64,000 bases of DNA from Dendrolimus kikuchii (GCA_019925095.2 CM034392.1:25176387-25240386); one strand, 5' to 3'. Shown: positions 42,860 through 53,817, counted from the stretch's first letter. Made by a program: numbers and translations. Notes: generated from the letters alone by a model not told the origin.

Positions 42860-42966
42860 AAATCTTTATTCTTTCATGCCACTTAAGGAAGCATTTATCT
42901 ATCACATACACATATTTGCATCAAAACCTAGAATGAAGTACACCAATTTATTATTACACGAGAATA

Positions 42967-43170
42967 TTGGAACAATCCAACCACACCTGGTCTAAAGTAC
43001 GCCGCCATAACAACCTTAAGTTGTGTTCCGGCATTAGTGACTAGGTTCCAGTCTCTCTTACGAGAGCAGCAGCGCATTTGTAGCACCTTTGGTGTTGCAA
43101 ATGTCCATAGGCGATGGTAACCGCTTTCTATCATGTGCCTGTCTGCTGAACTCCTGCAATATAATAAAAA
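42967..43170 (+). mobile_element. R330 copy, 5'-truncated
   Basis: From acacctggtctaaagtacgcc to ctcctgcaatataataaaa. Confidence 0.8.
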
Positions 43171-43306
43171 GAACTAAATATGTACTCCGCATAGTAAACA
43201 ACAAAATTTTTGGTCTTTGTTTTTGGCGTACCGCACGTAAATGAAGTGATAATGAAAGCTTTTGCGGTTAACGCGGTGTGTTTGTTTGTGTTCTGCTGTT
43301 AACTAG
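43171..43306 (+). repeat. Interspersed repeat family V
   Basis: Near-identical, inverted partner at 54653-54790 (tactccgcatagtaaacaac, gcggttaacgcggtgtg). Its left end follows an R330 tail directly. Non-coding. Confidence 0.75.
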
Positions 43307-43312
43307 TGTTAC

Positions 43313-43880
43313 TGGACATTTACAACACCAAAGGGGTGTTGTAAATGTCCATAGGCGATGGTGACTGCTTTCCATCAATATGCCGTCTGCCTGTCTGCTG
43401 AACGTCGTCAGCCATTTGCAGTCCACTGCTGAACGTAGGCCTCCCCAAGACGGCGCCACTCATCCCTGTCCTCCGATTTCCTCAGCCAGCGCCTACCGGC
43501 GACCTTGCATAGGCCGTCGGTCCATCGGGTTGGAGGGCGTCCGACACTACGTTTACCGAGACGCGGTCTCCACTCCAGGACTCGTTTGCTCCATCGGCCA
43601 TCGGTCCTGCGGCAGATGTGACCGGCCCACTGCCACTTCAACTTGCTAATTTTGCGAGCTATGTCGGTTACCTTGGTTCTCTTACGGATATCCTCATTTC
43701 TAATTTTATCCATAAGAGAAACACCCAGCATAGCTCGCTCCATAGCCCGTTGAGCGACTTGGAACTTGTGGACCAATCCTGCCGTAAGCGTCCATGTCTC
43801 GGCCCCGTAGGTCAGGACGCACTGTTCGAAGACTTTTGTCTTCAAGCATTGTCTGCTGAACTCCTGCAATAAAAAAAAAA
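43313..43880 (+). mobile_element. R330 3' end with a self-complementary start, split by an RTE insertion
   Basis: The copy starts with a perfect 17-bp hairpin: tggacatttacaacacc (43313-43329), loop aaagg, inverse at 43335-43351. The second arm is normal R330 sequence, so the first arm is an inverted copy of the element's own truncated 5' end. It continues to 43403, is interrupted, and finishes ctcctgcaataaaaaaaaaa at 43880. Confidence 0.8.
43392..43861 (-). pseudogene. RTE-type LINE (family RTE-C), C-terminal 148 codons, 12-bp TSD
   Basis: tgtctgctgaac at 43392-43403 and 43850-43861 flank 43404-43849. The minus frame is uninterrupted: CLKTKVFEQCVLTYGAETWT, LVHKFQVAQRAMERAMLGVS, RNEDIRKRTKVTDIA, KLKWQWAGHICRRTDGRW, RPPTRWTDGLCKVAGRRW, GEAYVQQWTANG and stop at 43408. 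These are standard RTE-clade C-terminal motifs. The stop is four bases from the insertion edge, so there is almost no 3' UTR. Confidence 0.85.
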
Positions 43881-44240
43881 CTCCGTTAATGGACAAGCGG
43901 TATCGAATAGTAAATTTCTAATCTCCATTATTTCCAGACTACATTGTCGCCGTAAACATAGTTGCCGTAAATCCGTGCGATGGCGTGTCTCCGTTTGCAT
44001 GTCGCAATACCGCAGTCAAATACATACTGCACACTTGCATACTATTGACATAGTTACCACTCCACAAGTAGCATTTCTATGAAACATTGTTAGCGTTTTG
44101 TAAGGAATTTTTCAATTTATTTATCTGGAGCTTGTCTGCTGCTGTTTCCGGAAAGAATATTCTTACAGAAATTGCGACGTTGCGTATTGTAACACTTGCA
44201 ACAACTCAGAAGGGTTTATGGTAATAATATAATAAATATA
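43881..44240. other. Spacer, nothing recognised
   Basis: No repeat partner or coding signal. Confidence 0.4.
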
Positions 44241-44545
44241 ATATCAGCCCATAAATGTCCCACTGCTGGGCTCGGGCCTCCCATTATAGGGGGAACGGAC
44301 GTATACCAGCCACGCTTGTCCAAGGCGGCTTGGCAGGTTTGACACATCGGTTATCTCGATGTGCAGGTTGCATCACGATGTTTTCCTTCACCGTTATTAG
44401 CACGTGGTAATTGTAAGAATATGCACATTAGATCAGAAAACTGTCTAAGTGGTGAATGCGTTCCGGCCAGGATCGAACCCGCGCCCTTTGAGTCTGGGAC
44501 GCATGCACTAGCCATTACGCTACCACGACTCCATGGTAATAAAAG
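44241..44545 (-). mobile_element. tRNA-derived SINE, second family
   Basis: On the minus strand the head has A-box TAGCGTAATGG and B-box GGTTCGATCCT, followed by a body with ttacaattaccacgtgct and gaaggaaaacatcgtgatg, and a 3' end with cccagcagtgggacatt. A second copy is at 55484-55728. Confidence 0.85.
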
Positions 44546-44798
44546 AACATTATTTTGCCATGCTTGTAAGGAATTTGTGGAGACATGTTGCAGCATAACA
44601 TTTTAGCACGTCATGTCATTATTATAAGTATAATATTATTTTTCTTTCCTTTTATTGTCTTGGTCTTATTGAGTATGCATTGTTTGCTACAACTCCATTA
44701 ATTCTTCAAAAAGTAATTCTGTAACATACTTCTGTACAAAACTTATAAAAAAAATTGAGTTATAAATAGAATATGAAATATAAAGAAAAACAATATTT
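44546..44798. other. AT-rich spacer
   Basis: Nothing recognised. Confidence 0.4.
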
Positions 44799-44985
44799 AG
44801 CTAGACCTGTTGCTGGGGAGTTTCTTGCCGCTTCTTCTCCTTGACAGCATCAACACGTTGCGAAGCGGTGTACATAGAATAGGAAGTAAAAATAAAATTT
44901 TAACTTACATGTATGACCTTCAAAAAGTGTTCTCCAGTGGAACTTATTTTGAATAAAAACTTTTGAATTTGAATTTGAACAACAA
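44799..44985 (-). repeat. Module M plus its AT-rich companion
   Basis: The module (tagctagacctgttgctgggg ... gaagcggtgtacat) is followed by caaaaagtgttctccagtgg and ttttgaatttgaatttga. The same pair, module plus companion, occurs at 48125-49034, 53956-54130 and 55178-55362. Confidence 0.75.
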
Positions 44986-45182
44986 TTGGTCACTATACTT
45001 GTTCGGACCATGCCTAGTATGAAGTAGGTAGAACATCGCTCCATTAATTTTGCTGTCTACCCCCTTTCTGTGTTAGGCGACGGCCAATGCAGAGCAGGGT
45101 AGTGGCAGCCATTTTGAACTCTCTCAGTCAACATTTGATGGGAACTACACCGCGCCGTGCGCTGGACATTTAAAAAAAAAAA

Positions 45183-45488
45183 AATATTGCTGGAGCTCAG
45201 CAGACAGGCAGACGGCCCACTTGATGAAAAGCGGTTACCATCGCCTATAGACATTTGCAACACCAAAGGTGCTACAAATGCGCTGCTGCTCTCTTAAGGG
45301 AGACTGGAACCTGATTACTAATGCCGGAACACAACTCAAGGTTGTTATGGCGACATACTCTAGACCAGTGGTGGTAGCCATCCAGTCGGGCAAATGCCCT
45401 ACCACCTGGCTGTGGGTTGTTTTGTCGCCTCTTACGACAGGCCGCCCAGCCACAGGAAATTGTATTCTTTCTCGGTTCCTGCACGGAT
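45183..45488 (-). mobile_element. R330 retroposon copy
   Basis: Full length, from tattgctggagctcagcag to ctgcacggat. gacattt stands at about 45165 and 45493, a possible TSD. Confidence 0.87.
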
Positions 45489-46510
45489 AAAAAGACATTT
45501 CTAAAACTTGTCAACTTGGTGTGATTACTGGCCGAGCCAAGAACATTTTCTATTCGTAAAACTTTGTACAAGTGTTAGCTCCAAAGTGGAATTTAGTACC
45601 GTGTGCTGTTCCTGTGTGCAACCTGAACCGAGCCAAGAGAGGGCTGATCTCAAGGTTGGTGGAGCTTCTGCTTTTCTGGTGGAAGAAGTTAGGTCATATC
45701 TCTCTCATACGGTCCATCATAATTTGAACCAGCTTATTATCAGTAGGCTACAGCGCCCCACAATACTTATCATCCAAGAACCTTACTGTTTAAATACATT
45801 TCATACACTGACTTTACACAAAATTCTTAGAACACCTCGCCATCCCTCCAACAGTTTTACAATATAAGAAACTTAGCAAATTGGCACAACCGATAGCGGA
45901 TTGAAGTCATTGATAAACCATTAATTAATTAAAAGGGTTATGAATGAAAAGAATTTAATACATTACTGTTTGGAAATTCCAGATAATATTTTATACAAGA
46001 TATTATATAAAACATTATACTTAATGCTTTACATGTAATAAAACAAACCGAACACAGTAAAAATCCATCGCGTCTGCCAACATGAAAATAATTTTGCAAA
46101 TATGTCGATAGGAAGGCGTTTTTACATAATCATATTATTATTTAAGCACAAAAATACATATATACATACATAACACTCCTCCATTAGCTTTTGGACCCGC
46201 CATCGCTCCCACGAAAAGCTCCCCCCCCCCGCCCACTAGGGGGCCGTACCACCCCTGTTAGTAACCTGTGCTTTAAAACTTTCAATAATATCTGACTATT
46301 GTGAAAACTAAGTAAATATTGTTTACTAAGAGTAGAAGTTTATATAATGACAAATACAGCAGATTAATGTTAACAGAAAGTAATACATACAGTTCGACCT
46401 GGATTATGGTGAATATTTTAATCTGTATTCATGAAAACAGAGTTATTGCCCCTTTACAAGGCAGTCAGCGAGTAAACAGATAAATTATTGAACAGTTTTC
46501 TATATATGTA
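45489..46510. other. Spacer with one unrecognised frame
   Basis: A 119-codon open frame at 45508-45867 (containing RPTILIIQEPYCL, faintly like an endonuclease start of LINEs) has no other support. A C-run lies near 46219. Otherwise AT-rich. Confidence 0.35.
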
Positions 46511-46727
46511 CTAGTTGCGTCCCGCGATCTCAGCCGTGTCGATGGAAAATCGTTATATTTTAGAAAATTCACACTATATCTTTATAAACTATAGCCTATG
46601 TGTTATTCTGATGTGTAAGCTATATTATTGTAAAGTTTCATCAAAATCCATTCAGTAGTTTTTGGGTGAAAGAGTAACAAACATTCATACATTCTTACCA
46701 ACTTTCGCGTTTATAATATTAGTAGGA
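46511..46727 (-). mobile_element. Helitron-like non-autonomous element
   Basis: A|CTAG at the left (3' end) and GA|T at the right (TC start: TCCTACTAATATTATAAACG). Interior attcagtagtttttgggtgaaag matches 55729 and 62344. Confidence 0.65.
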
Positions 46728-47185
46728 TATTATATACTAGCTGTGTCCTGCGGTTCCGCCTTAGTTACTTTTATACCATACATTATCATTCTTATTCATA
46801 AATATTGTTATACGAAGTTTATAGGTTTGCTAAAAATGTTATTCATAAGCGCTTTTACACACACACATATTTTATAGTAAAGAAACACCTTTTGACAACT
46901 AATCGTAATTGCATTGTTAATACCTTTTTGAATAACCCTTTCTAATAAACTGTTTTTAAATACCCTATAAGCCTCGTATATCTATTATGAATAAGGATAT
47001 GAAAATAAATTTGCAGTCAGAGAAGCTGAGGAGCGTGTTGTAGGTGGTTCGTAACAGATTTTGCTGTGTCTACCCAAAGTCGTGGTCTGTCATATACGCT
47101 GAAAGCGGCGTCTAGCATCAATCGGCGTTGGACGCCGCAAACGGCGTCCGATTAACTTCACACTGAAAGCGTGTAAACGCGCGTG
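46728..47185. other. Spacer with a Helitron 3' scrap and a GC-rich hairpin patch
   Basis: actagctgtgtcctgcggtt near 46737 is another minus-strand Helitron 3' end without a body. 47090-47160 has repeated ggcgt/acgcc arms. Confidence 0.4.
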
Positions 47186-47763
47186 CACTCTGTACATACA
47201 TACATACATACATACATAACTTCACGCCAGTTCCCTTGCGGGGTAGGCACGAACAACAGAGCGCCATTTAGGCCCATTCTTACACACCTCACTTGCTTCT
47301 TTGACATTCATAACTCTTGTCATGCACACTCGTCTGTTTTTAAGGCTCCTGACATCACCCTCCACTAGTACACGATCAATTTGATCATGGAAGGTGTGTC
47401 GTGGCCTTCCACGACTTCTGCATCCATCCGCTTTTGCATTGTATATCTGTTTAGTCATTCTTTCATCATGCATTCTTTCCACATGCCCGAACTACCGGAG
47501 CATTCCTTTCCTTACCTTCACTCCGACACTCTCTTTCAGATCAACTCTCTTTCTTACTTCGGTATTACGAACGCGGTCCGCGAGCGTCACTCCGCAGATT
47601 TTGCGCAGTGCTCGCATCTCAACCGCGTTTACTCTACTTTCATGCTCTCTCTTCCATACCCAACTCTCGCTTCCATACGTGAGCGTAGGTACCAGCACCG
47701 CGTTGTGTATGGCGAGCTGGGCCTTCTGGCTGAGGTTCTTAGCGCCTCTGTTCACTCTGTACA
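47186..47763 (-). pseudogene. RTE-A LINE, longest copy, one nonsense codon, 11-bp TSD
   Basis: cactctgtaca at 47186-47196 and 47753-47763. The frame includes KNLSQKAQLAIHNAVLVPTL, TYGSESWVWKREHESRVN, VEMRALRKICGVTLADRVRN and the usual C-terminus to ELA at 47222. The W of R-W-F-G-H-V is a TAG (47492-47494), the only visible lesion. The (TATG)n tail lies at the left. The RT core is absent. Confidence 0.88.
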
Positions 47764-48124
47764 ATTGGACAGATTTGCTTGACGTCAAAAATGACGCGGC
47801 GTACGACGTTAGACACTGCACACAGCGTGAGTGCATCACATCAGGCGTCATAATAAGCATTTCTTGGGCGCGTAATGCGTACGCCGTACGGTAATCTGGC
47901 AAGGTGATCCAACACTTGTTACTACTCTCAACATTTAGAGAAAGTATACCATGCAGCGCCCATTCAAGTGGCATGAAGTATCTGATACTACCCAAAGCTC
48001 ATTGAATATATTATATTAAGTATTGTGATTCCTTAATTAATTTTGTTTCTTTTTTGTTCTTTAATTATCTCAATATGGTTTCTTGCAATGGCACGTATAA
48101 TCACGAAACATTTGCGTTTCATTT
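47764..48124. other. Spacer, nothing recognised
   Basis: Host sequence of the RTE-A insertion; a minus-strand frame joining it to RTE-A is a chance fusion. Confidence 0.4.
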
Positions 48125-49034
48125 AAATATAAAAATTCAAAATAAGTTCCACTGGAGAATGCTTTTTGAAGGTCATATATATAAGTTTTTATATATAAAA
48201 CTTACACTTCTAACTCACTCTATATTTGCTTATACAATTTGTATTTTACATAAGTATATACAATAGTAAGTAAATACTTTTTTTTTATTATATTTAAATA
48301 CTATAAATAAACTAAGTCTAACTAACATCTATTAACAAAAACTAAAATATCCTATAAATAAATCTAACTTAAAAATATATATATACAATAATAAAAAAAC
48401 TAAAATTAAAATAAAACCTATATTAAAGCCCGTCCAGCCCCACCAGGCCACTGTCGCTGGGCTTTGTACCTAGAAGGCTGGCAGCATTACCTCGCTGAAT
48501 ACAAAGGTTAATCCTTTAGCGAGGTAAGGTCCAGCCTTCCGGTCTCCTGTTTTGTCGACTAGGCATGGGCACTTGGCCCCCATGGCCCAAAGTCTCCACC
48601 CCAAACGGCTCAAATATGTAATCTGTTCCAAGGGTTACATATTTGAGCCGTTTAAGGTTCTCGGCAGAAGTGGCAGTGCGACCGGCCCCAACTTTGGACT
48701 CCTGGAGATGAGAAGGCGCCAGTGTGTCGACACAGGTAACGTCCCACACTAGCGGCTTTCCCAAGCTCCAGGGAATTAAAGTCATACCGTCGGGCCTCTT
48801 GCCATAGTCGCGGATTAGGCCGTTCAGTTCGAGAACGGCTGGCACGTCGGCGCTGACAAGAGACCGACGTATTATATCGTTGAGGCTGGCATGTCGCGGA
48901 ATTAAATATAAGTAATTAATTATATATAAGTTGAAATTTAAATTTACTCCCTATTCTATGTACACCGCTTCGCAACGTGCTATTGATGTTAAGGAGAAGA
49001 ATCGACAAGAAACTCCCCAGCAACAAGTCTAGCT
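48125..49034 (+). repeat. Module M element split by a LINE insertion
   Basis: The companion part (ttcaaaataagttccactgg, tgaaggtcatat) is at 48125-48187 and the module (ccgcttcgcaacgtgctatt ... tctagct) at 48962-49034, as in the intact copy at 55178-55362. Confidence 0.75.
48177..48932 (-). pseudogene. LINE fragment with restriction-nuclease-like C-terminus, 11-bp TSD
   Basis: atatataagtt at 48177-48187 and 48922-48932. The minus frame from about 48900 reads [64 protein letters not shown] and [20 protein letters not shown] to a stop at 48516. G-K-R-P-D-G...W-D-x-T-C-V-D-T resembles a PD-(D/E)xK-type fold found at the ends of some retroelement proteins. The 3' UTR (48188-48515) is AT-rich. The RT core is missing. 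Confidence 0.6.
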
Positions 49035-49549
49035 AAAAATTGTTTTTCTTTATATTTCTTATTCCATTTATATCTCAAGCTCTTGTTTATAAGTTTTATA
49101 CAGAAGTATGTTACAGAATTACTTTTCGAAGAATTAATGGAGTAGTAGCAAACAGTGCATACTCAGTAATGACAATAGAATATCATATTAAATACATATG
49201 TAATCATACAGATATATCACTCGTGTAGATAATACGCCATTTAAAGCTTAGGAAAGCGACAAGGAACTATAGTAGCATTTACTGGTACATTGGTAGTTGT
49301 TGATGAGCCGTCAGTTGACTTTAATAGCCTGTTTATACGCAATGCGTAGATGTTAAATAACAGAAGATATTACGATCTGTTCCTTATAGCATTCAATTAT
49401 ATGCATCATTAGAGATTAGGAAAGTATCGCAACAAATTATTCAACGTAACTCCTTATTTAAAAAGCTATCCATATAATATGTAAGTAATCGTACAATAAT
49501 TATGTATATCACCATCGTCATTTCTAATCAGCAATATTCTTGCCACTGG
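49035..49549. other. Spacer, nothing recognised
   Basis: 49045-49150 continues the module-M element's AT-rich end; otherwise unrecognised. Confidence 0.35.
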
Positions 49550-49664
49550 TTGTCTGGAAGAGATCGTTTTTTAACGATAAGACCGCCCTTTGTACGCAAT
49601 TAGAATAATACTAGTTTGTAAGTTTTCTCTAATGGTGTACATTAAAGTATTATCTATCTTCTAT
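49550..49664 (+). repeat. LINE 3' tail block
   Basis: ggttgtctggaagagatcg, acgataagaccgccc, and a (ATCT)n end. Same family as 19201; it abuts a different LINE at its right. Confidence 0.65.
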
Positions 49665-50430
49665 CTAATATTTGTAAATAGGCAAACAAATGAATATATT
49701 CATGGCGATTCTTTCAACCTATTATCGTCTTACTTAAATAACAGATCCCAAAGCGTTGAAATTAATAATGTCAAATCTCGTGAGATTGGCATATCTATGG
49801 GCGTGCCCCAGGGCTTTATTCTAGGTCCCTTCTTGTTTTTGGTATATATTAATGATTTGCCATGTTTTGTGTGTGAGGTAGTATTGTTTGTTGATGACAC
49901 GCCACTTATATCTAAATTTGACAGAAATAAACAGAACTTTGGCGACGTAAACAACGCTTTAACTTAAATATCTAAGTAGTTTACCGTAAATAACTTATTA
50001 CTTAATCCAAATAAAACTAAATATGTTAAGTTTATTATGCCCGATGTAAAAGAATACGTTGTTAATATCACTATTAACGACAATAGACGTAATCTAGTAG
50101 ATTCAAATATATTCTTAGGCATTAACTTAGATCAGAAGCTCCAATGGGGAGCTCATATATCTAGTCTCTCAGGTAAACTTAGTTCTGCTCCATATACTAC
50201 GGTCAAAAGAGTTAGGCAGTTCACTGAAGAAGAGACTGCTAGACTAGTTTATTTTAGTTATTTTCATAGTGTCATGTCCTATGGTATTTTACTTTGGGGC
50301 AACGCTGTTGACTTAGAGATCATATTTGTTTTACAAAAAATAGCCATAAGGTAAATTTACAACCTCGGCCGTCGGGAGTCTCTTAGGGAACGCTTTAAGG
50401 AAATCAGTATTATGACGGTCGCCTGCTAAT
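49665..50430 (+). pseudogene. LINE reverse transcriptase fragment (blocks 4-7 and thumb), broken
   Basis: Reads SYLNNRSQSVEINNV, ISMGVPQGFILGPFLFLVYI, NDLPCF, then VVLFVDDTPLISKF (catalytic F-A-D-D changed to F-V-D-D), two stops near 49965-49978, VNNLLLNPNKTKYVKF, IFLGINLDQKLQWGAHISSL, ETARLVYFSYFHSVMSYGIL, LWGNAVDLEIIFVLQK, a stop, and NLGRRESLRERFKEI. G-V-P-Q-G, the D-D box and L-G-I..D..L-W-x-x-H are RT motifs of a Jockey/CR1-type LINE. The N-terminal blocks are gone. Confidence 0.85.
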
Positions 50431-50439
50431 AAATTTTTA

Positions 50440-50821
50440 ACTAGCGGCTCGGCGCGGTTTCACCCGCGCTCTGTTCCGCTTCCGTGGTATATAGCGTCAT
50501 TTTATATAGCCTATGAGACTGCCTGTATGAGGATGACGCACCACTGACGAGAGCCCATGGCTCCATCACCGCGGGAATTAGGCTCAATCGCTGGAGGAGA
50601 GTACAAAATAAGAAGACGTATGTTGTTCTCCAAATGTAATTATTGCTTAATTTATTTAACATTAAATTTAAGAGTATATATACATAATCTTATCTAATCT
50701 GCTACGTGAAACAATGCAAAACCTAAACATGTTCGTAGATGCATCTCCGAATGTTTTCTGTTTTCTGTATTGACATCTTATGGACCACTTTTATCTAACA
50801 ATAAATTATTCCATATACGTG
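50440..50821. other. Spacer with Helitron-like 3' end
   Basis: actagcggctcggcgcggtttcacccgcg at 50442-50470 resembles a minus-strand Helitron 3' hairpin and CTAG. The rest is unrecognised. Confidence 0.4.
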
Positions 50822-51213
50822 ACGTAGCACTTTTTTTTTGAGGAGGGGGAAATGCATTTCGCCCTCTATCGGGTCCTTTGCTAGGGATTAGATCAAAGCG
50901 ATGAGAGGTAAGCGACTGAAGAAGACAGCGCAGCCACCAGGGTCAATCGCCGGCATGTGTGGAGACTCAGCAAGGTACCTCCCTCTATTTGTAGAGGTCA
51001 CCCATGGGCCAATACTTCACTAAAACCACCCTCTTCCCATGTGCCCGCGTTTATGGTAGGAAGAGCGTGAGACTTAGAACGTCGTTACGCTCACGCTGAT
51101 CCTAGCGCATCAGTGCTTGAGAATGCCCCAGGAAACAGTGCAGACTCACTTCGTCAACAGGGGGATGACTCCTCCGCTCCCTAGATGCTGGAGGACCGCG
51201 CGTAACGTAGCAC
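50822..51213 (-). mobile_element. Poly(A) retroposon, family P, 9-bp TSD
   Basis: acgtagcac at 50822-50830 and 51205-51213 flank 50831-51204. The T9 at the left is the minus-strand poly(A). Confidence 0.8.
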
Positions 51214-51882
51214 ATTATCCCTGAGTAGTATAGGCTATATTTATTAGACCCGGTGGCGCTGGAATCGGGTTCTAGATTTTTATGTTTTTAGGGCAAGACA
51301 ACGTCTGCCGGGACCGCTAAAAGAATAAACTTTTCTACTTACGATAATGGTGATGAACCCAAGATACTTTATATCAAAACAACAAACAAAATACAACAAT
51401 CCATCAGTCAGGGTATGGGTGCCGAGTAATCGATATCGATGGGAAACCGCATGCGCCTGCGCACCGGACTGCTCTGCGTCTATTTACAGTAACATCGTAG
51501 CCGACTATCGCGTTACTGTCATTAATTCGATTTAACATGGGCTTTCGATCGAGTGTAAGAGAAACGGAGACACGTCGATGCGATTTTAGATATTGTTAAT
51601 TAATGCTAAAAGTCTAAATGACTCGGCTGGGAAAAATCAAAACCTAGCAAGTGCTTTCTAAGGATTTTTACACGACGGCACACAAAAGTTTTTAAATTGC
51701 ACAGGTGGGCTGGTTTAATGGATGTTTTAATTACTGGAGAATAGCAGCCAGACTGACGATGACCGGAGTTACTACTACCTATCTAAAACGTTGATACGTT
51801 GTTGTTGAAACGTTGTATAAGTTGATATTTATAATGAAATTAAATGAAATAAATGTTTCGTATTAATTATTACTAATTTATT
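51214..51882. other. Spacer, nothing recognised
   Basis: Contains a short TATCGAT palindrome near 51431. No coding or repeat signal. Confidence 0.4.
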
Positions 51883-52204
51883 TATCCGTGCAGGAACGGA
51901 GAAAGAATACAATTTCCTGCGGCCGGGCGGGCCTGTCGTAAGAGGCGACTAAACAACCCACAGCCAGGTGGTAGGGCATTTGCCCGACTGGATGGCTACC
52001 ACCCCTGGTCTAAAGTATGTCGCCATAATAACTTTGAGTTGTGTTCCGGCATTAGTGACCAGGTTCCAGTCACCCTTAAGAGAACAGCAGCGCATTTGTA
52101 GCAACTTTGGTGTTGCAAATATCCATAGGCGATGGTAACCGCTTTCCATCAAGTGGGCCGTCTGCCTGTCTGCTGATCTCCTGCAATAAAAAAAAAAAAA
52201 AAAA
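51883..52204 (+). mobile_element. R330 retroposon, full length with A18 tail
   Basis: From atccgtgcagg to ctcctgcaata(A)18; the clearest example of the poly(A) end. Confidence 0.9.
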
Positions 52205-52456
52205 TTGAAAATAAATTTGCACAGCAAAACATCCCAACTTCGTGTAGGTACAATGTTTTCAAAATACGGGTATTGCATATATGCAGTCCACATAATTTTT
52301 TTTTTCTTTTATGCTCGGACGTCACTTGCGATATATAGATATTCACCGTGGCCGAATACGTCTTATTTATAGCGTTAAAAATGATGCCATTAACGAACAG
52401 CTTAATTAGTGTATTTAACCGACTTGAAAAAAAGGAGGAGGTTCTCAATTCGTAGG
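52205..52456. other. Spacer ending in an element scrap
   Basis: 52415-52456 (aaccgacttgaaaaaaagg...) matches an end of the 32383-32995 element and abuts an RTE-A copy. Confidence 0.4.
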
Positions 52457-52728
52457 AATGCATGATGAAAGAATGACTAAACAGATATACAATGCAAAAG
52501 TGGATGGATGCAGAAGTCGTGGAAGGCCACGACACACCTTCCATGATCAAATTGATCGTGTACTAGCAGAAGGTGATGGCAGGAGCCTTAAGAACAGACG
52601 AGCGTGCGTGACAAGAGTTATGAATGTGAAAGAAGCAAGTGAGGTGTGTAAGAACAAGCCTGAATTGCGCTCTGTTGTTCGTGCCTGCCCCGCAAAGGAA
52701 CTGGCGTGAAGTTATGTATGTATGTATG
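52457..52728 (+). mobile_element. RTE-A LINE, last 80 codons
   Basis: Starts at the MHDERMTKQIYNAK region and ends ...KELA-stop plus (TATG)5. No TSD was found. Confidence 0.85.
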
Positions 52729-53064
52729 TATGTACATTTCTCGGGTTGATCGTATCAGTAAAAGAAAAAAAATTACAATGAATTATAAATAATAAAACAA
52801 GAACTTATTATTTCACGATTCGTTGGATCAATTATAATGATTATGAAGAATGGCTGCTCCGGCGCATCGAGGTCTATCGGCAAAAACATGCGCGTGCGCA
52901 CATTAATAATAGAATGTTTCTTTGTATTCATCCAATAATTATAATTTGTAGCCGGTAGTAGTGAATATTGAATGCGAGTACGCCCGATTCATAGAAGGTT
53001 CTGCACATTTTGTATTAATAGTCTAATAACTGTGTCTTTTTGAAGAGAGGCCCATGGCTCATCG
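52729..53064. other. Spacer, nothing recognised
   Basis: No repeat partner or coding signal. Confidence 0.4.
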
Positions 53065-53090
53065 AAAAGGGCGTACTAATACGCCCTTTT
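53065..53090. repeat. Perfect 11-bp hairpin
   Basis: aaaagggcgta, loop ctaa, tacgccctttt. It lies just left of the larger foldback. Confidence 0.85.
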
Positions 53091-53124
53091 AGGGTGCAAC
53101 ACTAAGAGAGCCAATGCGTTGTCT

Positions 53125-53817
53125 ACCTCTTGAGGGCCTCTGTGGTTGAGCGGGCTTTTTTTTTTTCAAACGGGGGAAATGCTATTTACGCACAATACCG
53201 GGTCCTTTGCAAGAGATTAGACCATAGTCGATAATGGAGGCATTCCCAGAAGGGGTAATCCAAACAATAATCAACCGGCTTGTGTGGAGACTCGAGGCCA
53301 AAATGGCTAATACTCACTAAAACCACCCTCCTCCGATGCCCCGCGCTTATGGCAGGAAAGGCATGAGACTTAGAACGTAGTTACGCCCACTCCGATCCTA
53401 GCGCAATAAGTGCCTGAGAAAACCCCTGGAAGAACTAACTCACTTCGACGACAGGGGTGAAGACTCCTCTGTTCCCTTGATGCATGAGGGCCCCTGAAGC
53501 GGTAATGATCATCGCTCTGCAGCATGGCTTGCACCAGGCTGCCAAGCGAATCGTGGTTGAGCGGGCTAAGCCTTTGCCGGCCTACCTCATTGCAACGCAG
53601 AGGCTCCGGGTTCGATTCCTGGTCTAGTAAATTTCGGAAACGTATTTAAGAAAATACGTTAACGAAGACGTTATTTACTATGGTCTGGGTGTCTGGGATC
53701 GGCTCCAGAGTAGTACGTTGTATATTACCCATAACACAAGCGTAACTTGCTTAATTTGGGGATATATAATATGTGTGTTTGTCTGCCGATTATTATTATT
53801 ATTATTACCTCCTTGAG
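53125..53817 (+). mobile_element. tRNA-derived SINE, copy interrupted by a family P retroposon
   Basis: Flanked by acctcttgag (53125-53134) and acctccttgag (53807-53817). The A-box TGGTTGAGCGG is present twice because it lies in the TSD of the inner insertion; the B-box GGTTCGATTCC is at about 53609. Tail (ATT)n. Same family as 6557-6797. Confidence 0.85.
53142..53567 (-). mobile_element. Family P retroposon inside the SINE, 15-bp TSD
   Basis: gtggttgagcgggct at 53142-53156 and 53553-53567 flank 53157-53552. T-run at the left end. Interior matches 50831-51204 and 4821-5110. Confidence 0.88.

Noticed and set aside
44470..44540. tRNA gene on the minus strand
   Set aside because: Head of a repeated SINE with a second copy at 55484; an extended non-tRNA body follows.
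45508..45867. 119-codon frame as a LINE endonuclease start
   Set aside because: Only one short phrase (L-I-I-Q-E-P-Y) fits; the rest does not follow the endonuclease fold.
46980..47040. Exon preceded by ttgcag
   Set aside because: Two of three frames contain stops within 30 bases and no good donor follows.
47492..47995. 167-codon minus-strand frame as a novel protein
   Set aside because: The right part is host sequence beyond the RTE-A TSD; the frame is a chance fusion ended by the nonsense codon.
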